Assembly (NCBI RefSeq): GCF_001553545.1
Contig: NZ_CP014227.1
Location: 2,338,501-2,402,500 of the forward strand
Reading direction: 5' to 3'
Source of the DNA: Capnocytophaga haemolytica
Lineage (GTDB): Bacteria > Bacteroidota > Bacteroidia > Flavobacteriales > Flavobacteriaceae
Length of the DNA stretch: 64,000 nt
The notes under the pieces were generated by a model. It saw nothing but the letters and a program-made list of their open reading frames with translations, made no database searches and was not told where the DNA came from. Positions 53,694 through 62,222 of this stretch are shown in pieces (the stretch's first letter is position 1; each line of letters begins with the position of its first letter). The translations under genes were made by a program, and so were the position numbers.

Positions 53694-55640
53694 ATGATTA
53701 AAATTACATTACCTGACGGGTCAGTAAAGGAGTACGCAAGTGGGGTTACCCCAGCGGAAGTGGCTCTCAGCATCAGTGAGGGCTTGGCGAGGAACGTGTT
53801 ATCAGCGAGTTACAATGGTAAGACGATCGAAGTGAGTACGCCCCTGACGACCGATGGTAATTTAGTTTTATACACTTGGAATGACGACCAAGGCAAGAAG
53901 GCTTTTTGGCACTCATCGGCACACATTTTGGCACAGGCTTTAGAGGAGCTTTACCCAGGGATTAAGCTCACTATTGGTCCTGCCGTAGATGCTGGGTTTT
54001 ACTATGATGTGGATTTTGTAGGGCAACCTTTTTCAGAGAAGGATTTCCCAAAGATAGAGGCTAAAATGCTGGAAATTGCTCGCGGGAAGCACGAGTTCAA
54101 GATGCGCCCTGTGAGTAAGGCAGATGCATTGGCATACTACAAAGGCAAGAATGAGTTCAAAACAGAGTTGATAGAAGCGCTCAATGATGGTGAGATTACC
54201 TTCTGTGACCATAGTACTTTTACCGACCTTTGCCGTGGAGGACACTTGCCTAACACAGGCTTTGTAAAGGCAGTGAAGTTGCTCAGCACCTCTGGCGTAT
54301 ATTGGCGCAGTAAAGAGGAGAACCCTCAGCTTACCCGTGTGTATGGGATCACTTTCCCTAAGCAAAAGGATTTGACTGAGTACTTGGCAATGCTCGAAGA
54401 GGCAAAGAAGCGCGATCACCGCAAGCTCGGCAAAGAACTGGAACTGTTTACCTTCTCAAGCAAAGTGGGGCAAGGCTTGCCGTTGTGGTTGCCTAAGGGG
54501 GCAGCCCTCAGAGAGCGTTTGGAAGCGTTCTTGCGCAAGGCACAAAAACAAGCGGGCTATGAGCAAGTGGTAACACCACATATCGGTCATAAACATTTGT
54601 ACGAAACCTCAGGGCACTGGGATAAGTACGGTAAGGATAGTTTTCAGCCTATAAGTACACCTAATGAAGGGGAATTGTATTTGTTGAAGCCTATGAACTG
54701 TCCGCACCACTGTGAGATATACAATTCACATCAGTGGAGCTATAAGGATTTGCCTAAGCGTTTTGCTGAGTTTGGCACTGTCTACCGTTACGAACAGAGT
54801 GGAGAGCTACACGGATTGACACGTGTGCGTTGCTTTACTCAGGATGATGCCCACATATTCTGTACACCAGAGCAGTTGGATGCTGAGTTCAGGAATGTGA
54901 TTGACTTGGTGCTGTACGTATTTGGTTCGTTAGGGTTTGACAATTTTACGGCGCAAGTATCATTACGCGACCCTGAGAACCCTGATAAATACATAGGCTC
55001 AGATGAGAATTGGGCAAAGGCAGAAGCAGCGATTATCAATGCTGCTAAGGAGAAAGGGCTGAACTATGTTGTGGAAACAGGCGAAGCAGCGTTTTATGGA
55101 CCTAAGCTCGACTTTATGGTGAGAGATGCCTTAGGACGCAAATGGCAGTTAGGAACCATTCAAGTGGATTACAACCTTCCAGAGCGTTTTGATCTTTGGT
55201 ATAAAGGAGCTGACAATGAGAACCATCGCCCTGTGATGATACACCGTGCACCATTTGGCAGTATGGAGCGTTTTGTAGCGATATTGTTAGAGCACACTGC
55301 AGGAGATTTCCCATTGTGGTTGAACCCCAATCAGGCGATTGTGTTATCGCTCAGTGAGAAATACGAAGCATATTCACAAAGCGTATTGCACAAGTTAGAG
55401 AACTTAGAGGTGAGAGCACTCATCGACAATCGCAATGAAACTGTTGGCAAGAAGATACGTGAGGCAGAGACACAAAAGATACCTTATATGCTGATTGTAG
55501 GGGAGAATGAAGAAAAAGAAGGAACAGTGTCGGTGCGTAAGCGTGGTGGTGAGGATTTGGGTAGTATGACTGTTGAGGCTTTTGCGGGGCTTGTGGCAGA
55601 GGAAGTCGGCAAGAGTATGAAGCAATTCAAGGAAGTATAG
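53694..55640 (+). CDS. thrS: Threonine--tRNA ligase
   Basis: 648 residues, full length. TGS domain at the N terminus ([19 protein letters not shown]), the second editing/SAD domain with [11 protein letters not shown] and [11 protein letters not shown], the class II catalytic core ([39 protein letters not shown]), and a C-terminal anticodon-binding domain from about 550. Zinc ligands are Cys in MNCPHH and the following His residues. The upstream in-frame ATG-like start at 53661 would add eleven residues with no family similarity, so 53694 is chosen. It heads the usual ribosomal-protein operon. Confidence 0.97.
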   Translation: MIKITLPDGSVKEYASGVTPAEVALSISEGLARNVLSASYNGKTIEVSTPLTTDGNLVLYTWNDDQGKKAFWHSSAHILAQALEELYPGIKLTIGPAVDAGFYYDVDFVGQPFSEKDFPKIEAKMLEIARGKHEFKMRPVSKADALAYYKGKNEFKTELIEALNDGEITFCDHSTFTDLCRGGHLPNTGFVKAVKLLSTSGVYWRSKEENPQLTRVYGITFPKQKDLTEYLAMLEEAKKRDHRKLGKELELFTFSSKVGQGLPLWLPKGAALRERLEAFLRKAQKQAGYEQVVTPHIGHKHLYETSGHWDKYGKDSFQPISTPNEGELYLLKPMNCPHHCEIYNSHQWSYKDLPKRFAEFGTVYRYEQSGELHGLTRVRCFTQDDAHIFCTPEQLDAEFRNVIDLVLYVFGSLGFDNFTAQVSLRDPENPDKYIGSDENWAKAEAAIINAAKEKGLNYVVETGEAAFYGPKLDFMVRDALGRKWQLGTIQVDYNLPERFDLWYKGADNENHRPVMIHRAPFGSMERFVAILLEHTAGDFPLWLNPNQAIVLSLSEKYEAYSQSVLHKLENLEVRALIDNRNETVGKKIREAETQKIPYMLIVGENEEKEGTVSVRKRGGEDLGSMTVEAFAGLVAEEVGKSMKQFKEV

Positions 55641-55690
55641 CCATTGAGGCTTATTTATATTAGGAAAGAAATAGTAATTTTAAACATTCA

Positions 55691-56245
55691 ATAGCCATTA
55701 ACAAAAGAGTTAACACACCGGGCAGAGATGACAAGCAGCAACACCGCACGAATAGAGATATTCGTGTACCCGAAGTGCGCTTGGTAGGGGAGAATGTTGA
55801 TAACGGCATATACCCCACTCGCAAAGCATTAGAAATTGCAGAAGAATTAGAGCTCGATTTGGTGGAGATTTCACCAAATGCAACGCCTCCTGTTTGTAAA
55901 GTGATTGATTACAAGAAATTTCTTTACGAGCAGAAGAAGCGCGAAAAGGAGATCAAAGCCAATGCTACCAAGGTAGTCATTAAGGAGATACGCTTTGGTC
56001 CGCAGACGGATGATCACGATTATGAGTTTAAGAAGAAACACGGAGAGAAGTTTCTCAAAGAAGGCTCGAAGGTGAAAGCCTACGTGTTCTTCAAAGGGCG
56101 TTCGATCATCTATAAAGACCAAGGGGAGATATTGCTATTGCGCTTGGCTACAGACTTAGAAGCGTATGGCAAGGTGGAACAGATGCCGAAGTTAGAAGGC
56201 AAGCGAATGACAATGTTCCTCGCGCCAGTATCGAAGAAAAAGTAG
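55691..56245 (+). CDS. infC: Translation initiation factor IF-3, non-AUG start
   Basis: 184 residues if the ATA at 55691 is the start. The frame is open with IF-3 sequence upstream of any ATG or GTG: the reading begins (I)[19 protein letters not shown], continues [19 protein letters not shown], and is IF-3 throughout ([20 protein letters not shown]). A GTG at 55775 would remove 28 conserved residues. An ATT at 55697 is the other possible start. E. coli infC starts with AUU and is self-controlled by IF-3 rejecting such codons; the same logic likely applies here. It is in the thrS operon, 50 bp after thrS. Confidence 0.92.
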   Translation: MAINKRVNTPGRDDKQQHRTNRDIRVPEVRLVGENVDNGIYPTRKALEIAEELELDLVEISPNATPPVCKVIDYKKFLYEQKKREKEIKANATKVVIKEIRFGPQTDDHDYEFKKKHGEKFLKEGSKVKAYVFFKGRSIIYKDQGEILLLRLATDLEAYGKVEQMPKLEGKRMTMFLAPVSKKK

Positions 56246-56301
56246 CTAATGCACTTATAGAAAAAGAAATACGGGATAATATCATAAAATAATCGAAGCA
56301 A

Positions 56302-56499
56302 ATGCCAAAAATTAAAACTAAATCTGGAGCTAAGAAACGCTTTAAAGTTACAGGCTCTGGGAAAATCAAGAGAAAGCACGCGTTTAAGAGTCACATCTTA
56401 ACAAAGAAGACCACTAAGCGCAAGCTGAAATTAACGCACGCTACACTCGTTCACGCGAATGATGAGGCAAGCATCAAGAAGCAATTAGGATTAAAATAA
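56302..56499 (+). CDS. rpmI: 50S ribosomal protein L35
   Basis: 65 residues, lysine-rich, with the family pattern [20 protein letters not shown] and [24 protein letters not shown] basic stretch. It is in the thrS-infC-rpmI-rplT operon, 56 bp after infC. It is a bacterial large-subunit protein. Confidence 0.97.
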   Translation: MPKIKTKSGAKKRFKVTGSGKIKRKHAFKSHILTKKTTKRKLKLTHATLVHANDEASIKKQLGLK

Positions 56500-56612
56500 T
56501 TGCCAGAAAGTAGGAATTTAATAACCGTGGAGTGGGTACCCAAAGTGCTACAGCTATAAGCTAACGCCTAAAAGCTGAGCCACCTACTACAAAAATTAAA
56601 AAGAAGTATTTT

Positions 56613-56957
56613 ATGCCAAGATCAGTAAATTCAGTAGCTCGTAGAGCTCGTAGGAAGAAAATAATGAAGCAAGCCAAAGGTTTCTTTGGCCGCAGAAAAA
56701 ACGTTTGGACGGTAGCTAAGAACGCTGTTGAGAAAGCGATGACTTATGCTTATAGAGACCGCCGTAATAAGAAGAGAACATTCCGCGCTTTGTGGATTGT
56801 GCGTATCAACGCAGGGGCACGCCTTTACGGCTTGTCGTACTCTCAGTTTATGGGGAAACTCAAAGCGAATAACATTGAGCTCAACCGCAAGGTACTCGCT
56901 GACTTAGCGATGAACCACCCTGAAGCGTTCAAAGCCATTGTTGAGAAAGTAAAATAA
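56613..56957 (+). CDS. rplT: 50S ribosomal protein L20
   Basis: 114 residues, strongly basic and helical: [39 protein letters not shown]. It binds 23S rRNA early in assembly and in many bacteria represses its own operon. The gap after rpmI (113 bp) holds a small hairpin-prone stretch (agctataagcta near 56552) that may serve in this control, but I cannot show it. A strong terminator follows. Confidence 0.97.
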   Translation: MPRSVNSVARRARRKKIMKQAKGFFGRRKNVWTVAKNAVEKAMTYAYRDRRNKKRTFRALWIVRINAGARLYGLSYSQFMGKLKANNIELNRKVLADLAMNHPEAFKAIVEKVK

Positions 56958-56986
56958 ACGTTTAACAAGATATTATACCGTAAAGC

Positions 56987-57027
56987 AAGAAAGGACATCC
57001 TTAAAAGGATATCCTTTCTTACTATTT
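56987..57027 (+). terminator. Terminator after rplT
   Basis: A 14-bp stem (AAGAAAGGACATCC with GGATATCCTTTCTT, one mismatch), 6-nt loop, then a T-rich run. On the minus strand it may also serve the convergent methyltransferase gene. Confidence 0.88.
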
Positions 57028-57035
57028 TTATAGTC

Positions 57036-57758
57036 TTACATTTTTAAGTAAAACTCCTTTGTAAGAGCTATATAGCTCTCTGTATAAACTCCTCTTTGCT
57101 TCTCAATGATCAATGTATCTATCTCACACTGACCTTTCACTCGTGAAAAAGTTATCAGACTGCGTTTTGCCTCCACAGTAGGATTACCTTTTACACGAGT
57201 AACGTGCGAAGGATAGAGCCCACTACTTGCTGCTATACTGATAAAACTTTCCTCCTCTGCACAAGGCAATACTATTACAAATAGCCCTTGCTCTTCCAAT
57301 AATACTGACACACCTTCTACAAGTTGCGTAAAGGGTAAAGATTCTGCAAAACGAGCTTTATTACGTGTATGACTATCTGTTTTTACATCACTTGTATAGA
57401 AGGGAGGATTCGAAACTATAAGATCATATTTTTCATATATCTCGTGTACAAATTCTTCAAATGAGGCGTGATAACAGAATAAACGATCGCTCCAAGGGCT
57501 TGACTCAAAATTTTCAGTACATTCCACATAAGCCTTCTCATCAACCTCTACTGCATCAATAGTCAACGCTTCGGTTCGCTGGGCAAGCATTAAAGCTACA
57601 ACACCAGTCCCAGCTCCTATATCCAGAATGGTTTTTGGTTTGTGTGCTATAGGAATCCAAGCACCGAGAAGTACACCATCAGTACCGATCTTCATTGCGC
57701 TTTTAGACTGTGTTACAGCAAATTGTTTAAACTGAAAAATATCCTTATGAACAGACAT
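57036..57758 (-). CDS. trmN6: tRNA1(Val) (adenine(37)-N6)-methyltransferase
   Basis: 240 residues. Class I SAM methyltransferase fold: KIGTDGVLLGAW, ILDIGAGTGVVALMLAQ (SAM site), VEVDEKAY and the NPPF catalytic motif at 117-120, characteristic of N6-adenine methylation. FKQFAVTQSKSAMKIGTDG is the usual TrmN6 beginning. The ATG at 57756-57758 is inside the end of the upstream rrf2-type gene (14-bp overlap), so the two are translationally linked; an in-frame TTG at 57765-57767 is rejected. Confidence 0.88.
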   Translation of the reverse strand: MSVHKDIFQFKQFAVTQSKSAMKIGTDGVLLGAWIPIAHKPKTILDIGAGTGVVALMLAQRTEALTIDAVEVDEKAYVECTENFESSPWSDRLFCYHASFEEFVHEIYEKYDLIVSNPPFYTSDVKTDSHTRNKARFAESLPFTQLVEGVSVLLEEQGLFVIVLPCAEEESFISIAASSGLYPSHVTRVKGNPTVEAKRSLITFSRVKGQCEIDTLIIEKQRGVYTESYIALTKEFYLKM

Positions 57759-58191
57759 CGCAGCCAAATAGATATGCCTCTTTATTCTTTACTTTCTCAG
57801 CAAAATATGCAATAGAATGTTCAGCAAGCTGCTTTCTGAATTCTTCGCGAAAAGGCTGTACTGCATTATGAATAGGGCAAGGTTTTTCATCTGAGCATTG
57901 TTTTAAGCTCATTGCACATTTCACAAATTTCTCTGCCTCCCCTATTTGCTCTACAACAGTCATCAAAGGGGCTTGCTTTTCTTTATCAGTAAGCCAAAAA
58001 CCTCCTCCTGGTCCTTTGTTGGAACAGATGACCTTCTTGCGGGCTAAGATCTGTAATATCTTTGCTAAGAAGGGTGTCGGGATATGTAGTGCTTCTGAAA
58101 TATCTTTAGCACCCATCTTATGCGTCACTGACGAATGTACTGATAAGTATATCACTGCATTGATTGCGTACTTACTTGAATTTGTTAACAT
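57745..58191 (-). CDS. Rrf2-family transcriptional regulator, probable Fe-S sensor
   Basis: 148 residues. The winged-helix domain begins LTNSSKYAINAVIYLSVHSS and includes FLAKILQILARKKVICSNKG and GPGGGFWLT. Cys92, Cys99 and Cys105 in KCAMSLKQCSDEKPCPIH have the spacing of the cluster-binding cysteines of IscR and NsrR (about 92/98/104), so an iron-sulfur or nitric-oxide sensing role is likely. The C terminus adds two more cysteines (GCDVC). It lies between an acyl-CoA dehydrogenase gene and trmN6 in one transcript. Its targets are not known. Confidence 0.88.
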   Translation of the reverse strand: MLTNSSKYAINAVIYLSVHSSVTHKMGAKDISEALHIPTPFLAKILQILARKKVICSNKGPGGGFWLTDKEKQAPLMTVVEQIGEAEKFVKCAMSLKQCSDEKPCPIHNAVQPFREEFRKQLAEHSIAYFAEKVKNKEAYLFGCDVCS

Positions 58192-58196
58192 AATGA

Positions 58197-59339
58197 TTAT
58201 TGTTTATCTATTTGCCTACTTATTACTATCTTCTGTATTTCTGTTGTCCCTTCGCCTATGGTACAAAGTTTTGAATCGCGGAAGAACTTCTCCACAGGAA
58301 AATCTTTTGTATAACCATAAGCTCCGTGTATCTGGATTGCTTCAGTAGCAGCCTTAACACACACCTCAGAAGCATACATCTTTGCCATTGCTCCTGAGAG
58401 GGTAACACGCTCTTTTCTATCAATTTGTGAGGCTGCTTTATGTAGTAAAAGCTCTGCGGCTTCAATCTCAGTAGCCATATCAGCGAGCTTAAATGCGATG
58501 GCTTGATGATCAAATAAGCGCTTACCAAATTGCGTACGTTCTTTTGCGTATTTCACAGATGCCAAATAAGCACCACGAGCTATTCCAAGTGCTAAAGCCC
58601 CAATAGAAATGCGCCCACCATCTAAAATCTTCATAGCTTGAATAAAGCCTTCACCTACTTCACCTAATCTATTGGCGTCAGAAATACGACAATCCTGAAA
58701 AATCATTTCTGCAGTTTCACTAGCGCGCATCCCGAGTTTATCCTCTTTTTTGCCACTTAAAAACCCTTTAGTACCGCGCTCTATTGCGAAGGCTGTAATA
58801 CCGTGTTTATCTCCTTTTTCACCTGTACGAGTAATTACTACAGCGATATCACCACTTTTACCGTGGGTGATGAAGTTCTTGGATCCGTTAAGCACCCACT
58901 CATTACCGTCTTTCACAGCAGTTGTAGCCATAGCCCCTGAATCAGAGCCTGAGTTATGCTCTGTAATGCCCCAAGCTCCTATCCATTCTCCAGAAGCTAA
59001 CTTAGGTAGCCACTTTGACTTTTGCTCCTCATTACCAAAACACAGAATATGATTTGTACACAGTGAATTATGTGCTGCTACTGACAGACCTATTGAAGGA
59101 TCTACCTGCGATAACTCATCAACAATCGTGATATAGTCGTGATAATTCAATGCTGAACCACCGTATTGCTCAGGCACTAATATCCCCATAAAGCCCAATT
59201 CACCTGCTTTACGGAAGACTTCCACAGGAAATTCTTGTGTCTCATCCCACTGCATTACGTAGGGACGTATATTACGCTCTGCAAATTCTCTAGCAGTTTG
59301 TGCTACCATCTGCTGTGTATCTGAATAACTAAAATCCAT
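58197..59339 (-). CDS. Acyl-CoA dehydrogenase
   Basis: 380 residues, a FAD enzyme that forms trans-2-enoyl-CoA. Typical features in order: N-terminal helical domain (SYSDTQQMVAQTAREFAERN), GAWGITEHNSGSDSGAM with the FAD-facing motif, NGSKNFITHGKSGD, FAIERGTKGF, and the C-terminal GAYGYTKDFPVEKFFRDSKL then IGEGTTEIQ. The catalytic Glu of short-chain members lies in the GEGTTEIQ-type segment or nearby; I cannot fix the chain length preference. It is the first gene of the minus-strand run with rrf2 and trmN6. Confidence 0.93.
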   Translation of the reverse strand: MDFSYSDTQQMVAQTAREFAERNIRPYVMQWDETQEFPVEVFRKAGELGFMGILVPEQYGGSALNYHDYITIVDELSQVDPSIGLSVAAHNSLCTNHILCFGNEEQKSKWLPKLASGEWIGAWGITEHNSGSDSGAMATTAVKDGNEWVLNGSKNFITHGKSGDIAVVITRTGEKGDKHGITAFAIERGTKGFLSGKKEDKLGMRASETAEMIFQDCRISDANRLGEVGEGFIQAMKILDGGRISIGALALGIARGAYLASVKYAKERTQFGKRLFDHQAIAFKLADMATEIEAAELLLHKAASQIDRKERVTLSGAMAKMYASEVCVKAATEAIQIHGAYGYTKDFPVEKFFRDSKLCTIGEGTTEIQKIVISRQIDKQ

Positions 59340-59369
59340 TCTTTTTAATCGTCGTATTTTTCAAGGGGG

Positions 59370-59401
59370 CAAAGTTACAAAATTATCAGATAACTGCCAA
59401 A
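59370..59401 (-). promoter_or_regulatory. Promoter of the acyl-CoA dehydrogenase-rrf2-trmN6 operon
   Basis: Minus strand: TTTG (59398-59401), 20 nt, TAACTTTG (59370-59377), 30 bp before the ATG. It abuts the end of the upstream helix-hairpin-helix gene. Confidence 0.7.
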
Positions 59402-59402
59402 A

Positions 59403-60269
59403 TTATTGCACGTCTATGTATAAATAAAGTTGTAATCGCTCTATCCGTTGTTTATCAAAACCCTCTATTTGCAAAAGATCTTCAAAGGATTTGATATTGC
59501 CTAACTCAGAACGTAAAGCTACAATTTTTTTACCTTCACCATACTTAATATATGGAATTTTTGAAAGATCGTACATTGAAAGTTTGTTGATATCCTTTTT
59601 CTCAATTACAGGAGGATTTTTCACTTCAAAACGTTCTGCTACACGTTGATAGACTTCTTTATCCAACCCATAGACCTCTGACACTTGCGAAATATACGTA
59701 AAACCTTGTAATTTTTCTTTGTATTTTAATATTCTACTTGAAAAGCCTTCACCAATACCATAAATTTTCATCAAATCCTCCTTAGTAGCAGCGTTAATAT
59801 CTATTTTAGGAAGTTTTTTATCGTTAAAAGAGGTATATTTTTGCTTATATTCACTCTTATAAGCTCTACTTTTACCAACCCAATCAGGAAACTTAAATGA
59901 AGGTGCTATTTTAGCAAGCAGACTATCAGATACTCCTGTAACTTGTTGAAATTCTTTTGCAGAATTCACCCATTTTCCCTGTTCTCTGAAAGCGAACAAG
60001 CGATCTATTTCCTCTGGCGACATCCCTAAACGCCAGCCTTTATAGTCTGTAATAAAGTTAGGGTTGAAAGGGTAAATAGTGTCTTTCTTTTTTTGTAGTG
60101 CCAGTGCACGAAGTGAATCTAATTCCCGTCGATAGTCATCAATTATTATGGGTTCAAAAGTATGATTAAAATGAGTAAAAAAGTAGACACACTGTATTAT
60201 GCCTGCTAGAGCCAACAGGAGTATAGCTCCCTTGCGCTGTGATGAATTAAACCTATGAAAATAACGCAT
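59403..60269 (-). CDS. Membrane-anchored helix-hairpin-helix protein (ComEA-like)
   Basis: 288 residues. One N-terminal membrane span (about 14-32) after a basic start (FHRFNSSQRKG). Three helix-hairpin-helix type elements follow: NPNFITDYKGWRLGMSPEEI, DINAATKEDLMKIYGIGEGF (about 155-175) and DINKLSMYDLSKIPYIKYGE (about 229-248), the repeated ComEA fold that binds double-stranded DNA. Related proteins occur in competence and in unclassified flavobacterial genes. It probably binds DNA outside the membrane or anchors chromatin; which one is unknown. Confidence 0.82.
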   Translation of the reverse strand: MRYFHRFNSSQRKGAILLLALAGIIQCVYFFTHFNHTFEPIIIDDYRRELDSLRALALQKKKDTIYPFNPNFITDYKGWRLGMSPEEIDRLFAFREQGKWVNSAKEFQQVTGVSDSLLAKIAPSFKFPDWVGKSRAYKSEYKQKYTSFNDKKLPKIDINAATKEDLMKIYGIGEGFSSRILKYKEKLQGFTYISQVSEVYGLDKEVYQRVAERFEVKNPPVIEKKDINKLSMYDLSKIPYIKYGEGKKIVALRSELGNIKSFEDLLQIEGFDKQRIERLQLYLYIDVQ

Positions 60270-60383
60270 CTCCTTACTAAACTGTGATCCTTTTCAAGGC
60301 GTAAAATTACTAAAAAGATTCATTCCTGCAAAAGAAATTGCAAAAAACTACAGTCATACCTCTCTTATTGCAAATAAATAATA

Positions 60384-60391
60384 TATCTTTG
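60384..60391 (+). promoter_or_regulatory. -7 element of the methyltransferase gene
   Basis: TATCTTTG at the consensus distance before the ATG at 60411, but no convincing TTG upstream. Confidence 0.45.
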
Positions 60392-60410
60392 CAGCCTCAT
60401 ATCTAAGAAA

Positions 60411-61118
60411 ATGAAAGACTTATTCGGACAAGCTCTTTTGGATTACCAACTTGGCAATTACACAGAAGACATTAAAACTGAGACAACAATTTCAGAGGAA
60501 GACACCTTACCTCTCCCCTATCTTTTTCGCTCTTACAACGAGATGCCTTCTCTGGAGCAACAAGCTTTGCAACTCACTCGAGGCAAGGTACTTGAAGTAG
60601 GCTGTGGGGCAGGTTCACACGGACTTTACCTACAAAATGAAAAGGGTTTGGAGGTGCACTCGGTTGACATTTCGCCGAAAGCTATTGAAGCGTGCAGATT
60701 ACGTGGATTGCAACACGCAACAGTAGGAGATGTAATGCAGCTAAAAGGCAGCTATGACACTATTTTACTACTGATGAATGGAGCGGGTATGTGTGGACGC
60801 TTGAAGCAAATGGGCACCTTTTTTGCACAAATAAAGACCTTATTAGCCACTGGTGGACAAGTGCTTACCGACTCCTCTGACCTCATTTATATGTTTGACC
60901 AAAACCCCGACGGCAGCTATGAGGTACCTCTGCTTTTTGATTATTACGGAGAACTTGATTACTTGGTAAAATACAAAGGAGAAATAGAAACTCCCTTTCC
61001 TTGGATGTACATTGATTATAATACTCTACAGAATGTTGCCGTCTCAGTAGGTTTGCAATGCGAGTTAATTGCTGAGGGAGCACATTTTGACTATCTGGCA
61101 AGACTTACCCACTCTTAA
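60411..61118 (+). CDS. Class I SAM-dependent methyltransferase
   Basis: 235 residues. VLEVGCGAGSHGLYL (about 64-78) is the SAM glycine loop, followed by VHSVDISPKAIEACRLRG with the acidic residue binding ribose. ILLLMNGAGMCG takes the place of the NPPF-type motif, so the target is unlikely to be an adenine N6; small-molecule or lipid substrates are possible. The stop overlaps the end of queE on the other strand by 4 bp. The substrate is unknown. Confidence 0.8.
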   Translation: MKDLFGQALLDYQLGNYTEDIKTETTISEEDTLPLPYLFRSYNEMPSLEQQALQLTRGKVLEVGCGAGSHGLYLQNEKGLEVHSVDISPKAIEACRLRGLQHATVGDVMQLKGSYDTILLLMNGAGMCGRLKQMGTFFAQIKTLLATGGQVLTDSSDLIYMFDQNPDGSYEVPLLFDYYGELDYLVKYKGEIETPFPWMYIDYNTLQNVAVSVGLQCELIAEGAHFDYLARLTHS

Positions 61119-61747
61119 GGAATCTCTAAATATTTATGCATTTGCAGGCTTGCCTTCCATTGAGGATGTGCCATTACATAATCTACAATTTTAGGAATAA
61201 CTTTCTCTCGCTTACTCCATTCAGGCTGTAGATACAGAAGACAATCAGAACTTACCTTTGCCGCCATCTGCTCTGCAAAAAGAAAATCATTATTATTGTA
61301 GATGATCATCTTCAACTCATTGGTTTTTGCAAAGACTTCTTCTTTAGGCAATTTAAGTTTTTTAGGTGAAAGGCAAATCCAATCCAAATCACCTGAGAGA
61401 GGATGTGCACCAGAGGTTTCGATATGAATGCGTGCCCCTCCTTCTTTCAAATATTTTGTAAGTAGATCAAGATTCCACATCAGAGGTTCACCTCCTGTTA
61501 TGATGATCGTTTTTGAATGTTTAAGGGCTTCTTCTACAATATCTCGCACCTGAAGTATAGGATGTTTCTCAGCCTCCCAACTTTCCTTTACATCACACCA
61601 ATGACAGCCCACATCACACCCCCCAAGACGGATGAAATAGGCTGCGGTTCCTTTATAAAACCCCTCGCCTTGGAGAGTGTAGAAAGCCTCCATCACTGGC
61701 AAGATCTCTCCTTTGCGCAAGGCTATCTGCGTCTGACTGCTCAACAT
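61115..61747 (-). CDS. queE: 7-carboxy-7-deazaguanine synthase
   Basis: 210 residues, a radical-SAM enzyme in queuosine (7-deazaguanine) biosynthesis. YTLQGEGFYKGTAAYFIRLG leads to CDVGCHWC, giving cluster ligands Cys44, Cys48 and Cys51 with the CX3CX2C spacing typical of this family. GGEPLMWN binds SAM. LSPKK and LYLQPEWSK complete the small barrel. The start gives the usual short lead before EILPVMEAFYTLQGEG. No other queuosine gene is in the window. Confidence 0.93.
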   Translation of the reverse strand: MLSSQTQIALRKGEILPVMEAFYTLQGEGFYKGTAAYFIRLGGCDVGCHWCDVKESWEAEKHPILQVRDIVEEALKHSKTIIITGGEPLMWNLDLLTKYLKEGGARIHIETSGAHPLSGDLDWICLSPKKLKLPKEEVFAKTNELKMIIYNNNDFLFAEQMAAKVSSDCLLYLQPEWSKREKVIPKIVDYVMAHPQWKASLQMHKYLEIP

Positions 61748-61761
61748 CTCTATGGAATATA

Positions 61762-62181
61762 TTAACCTTCTACTTCTACCAACACTTTATTTTCTTTAAA
61801 AAACTGATGTCTAAAATAGTAGTTTGCTGCCAACATCAATGGATAAGCAAAGCACATACCAAACACCTGACCAAAGCTCGCTCCTTCAACAGCCGTTTTC
61901 AATGCCCAGCCTACCGAAGCTCCCTCAATATACCACGTAGAGAAGAACCAATAAGCAAACAAGATAGCAACTACTGTCGCATAGATAAGCAAGTGCCTTG
62001 CATACCATAGATGAATTCTATTGATCTGTGGATAGAGTATACACAAGAACACAAAAGTGATTGGTAACCCTATCTTAATCCAAGATTCAGCCCACATAGG
62101 GTGAATAATCCAAAGTACTAACCAGTTAAAAAATGCTATAATAGCAAAATTAACTACAACAAATGAAATCATTTTTTTCAT
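61762..62181 (-). CDS. Four-span membrane protein
   Basis: 139 residues with four likely spans (about 6-27, 34-51, 61-82, 105-125) and aromatic-rich loops (WFFSTWYIEGAS). The last span is followed by YYFRHQFFKENKVLVEVEG. No family is recognised. It starts 14 bp from the queE start region and may share its transcript; the two are on the same strand in order. Confidence 0.65.
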   Translation of the reverse strand: MKKMISFVVVNFAIIAFFNWLVLWIIHPMWAESWIKIGLPITFVFLCILYPQINRIHLWYARHLLIYATVVAILFAYWFFSTWYIEGASVGWALKTAVEGASFGQVFGMCFAYPLMLAANYYFRHQFFKENKVLVEVEG

Positions 62182-62222
62182 ATCTTCAAAAATTATTATT
62201 TAATAAATTATATACTTTATTC

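Noticed and set aside
55775..56245. infC starting at GTG 55775
   Set aside because: It would cut off 28 residues of conserved IF-3 sequence that are in frame upstream.
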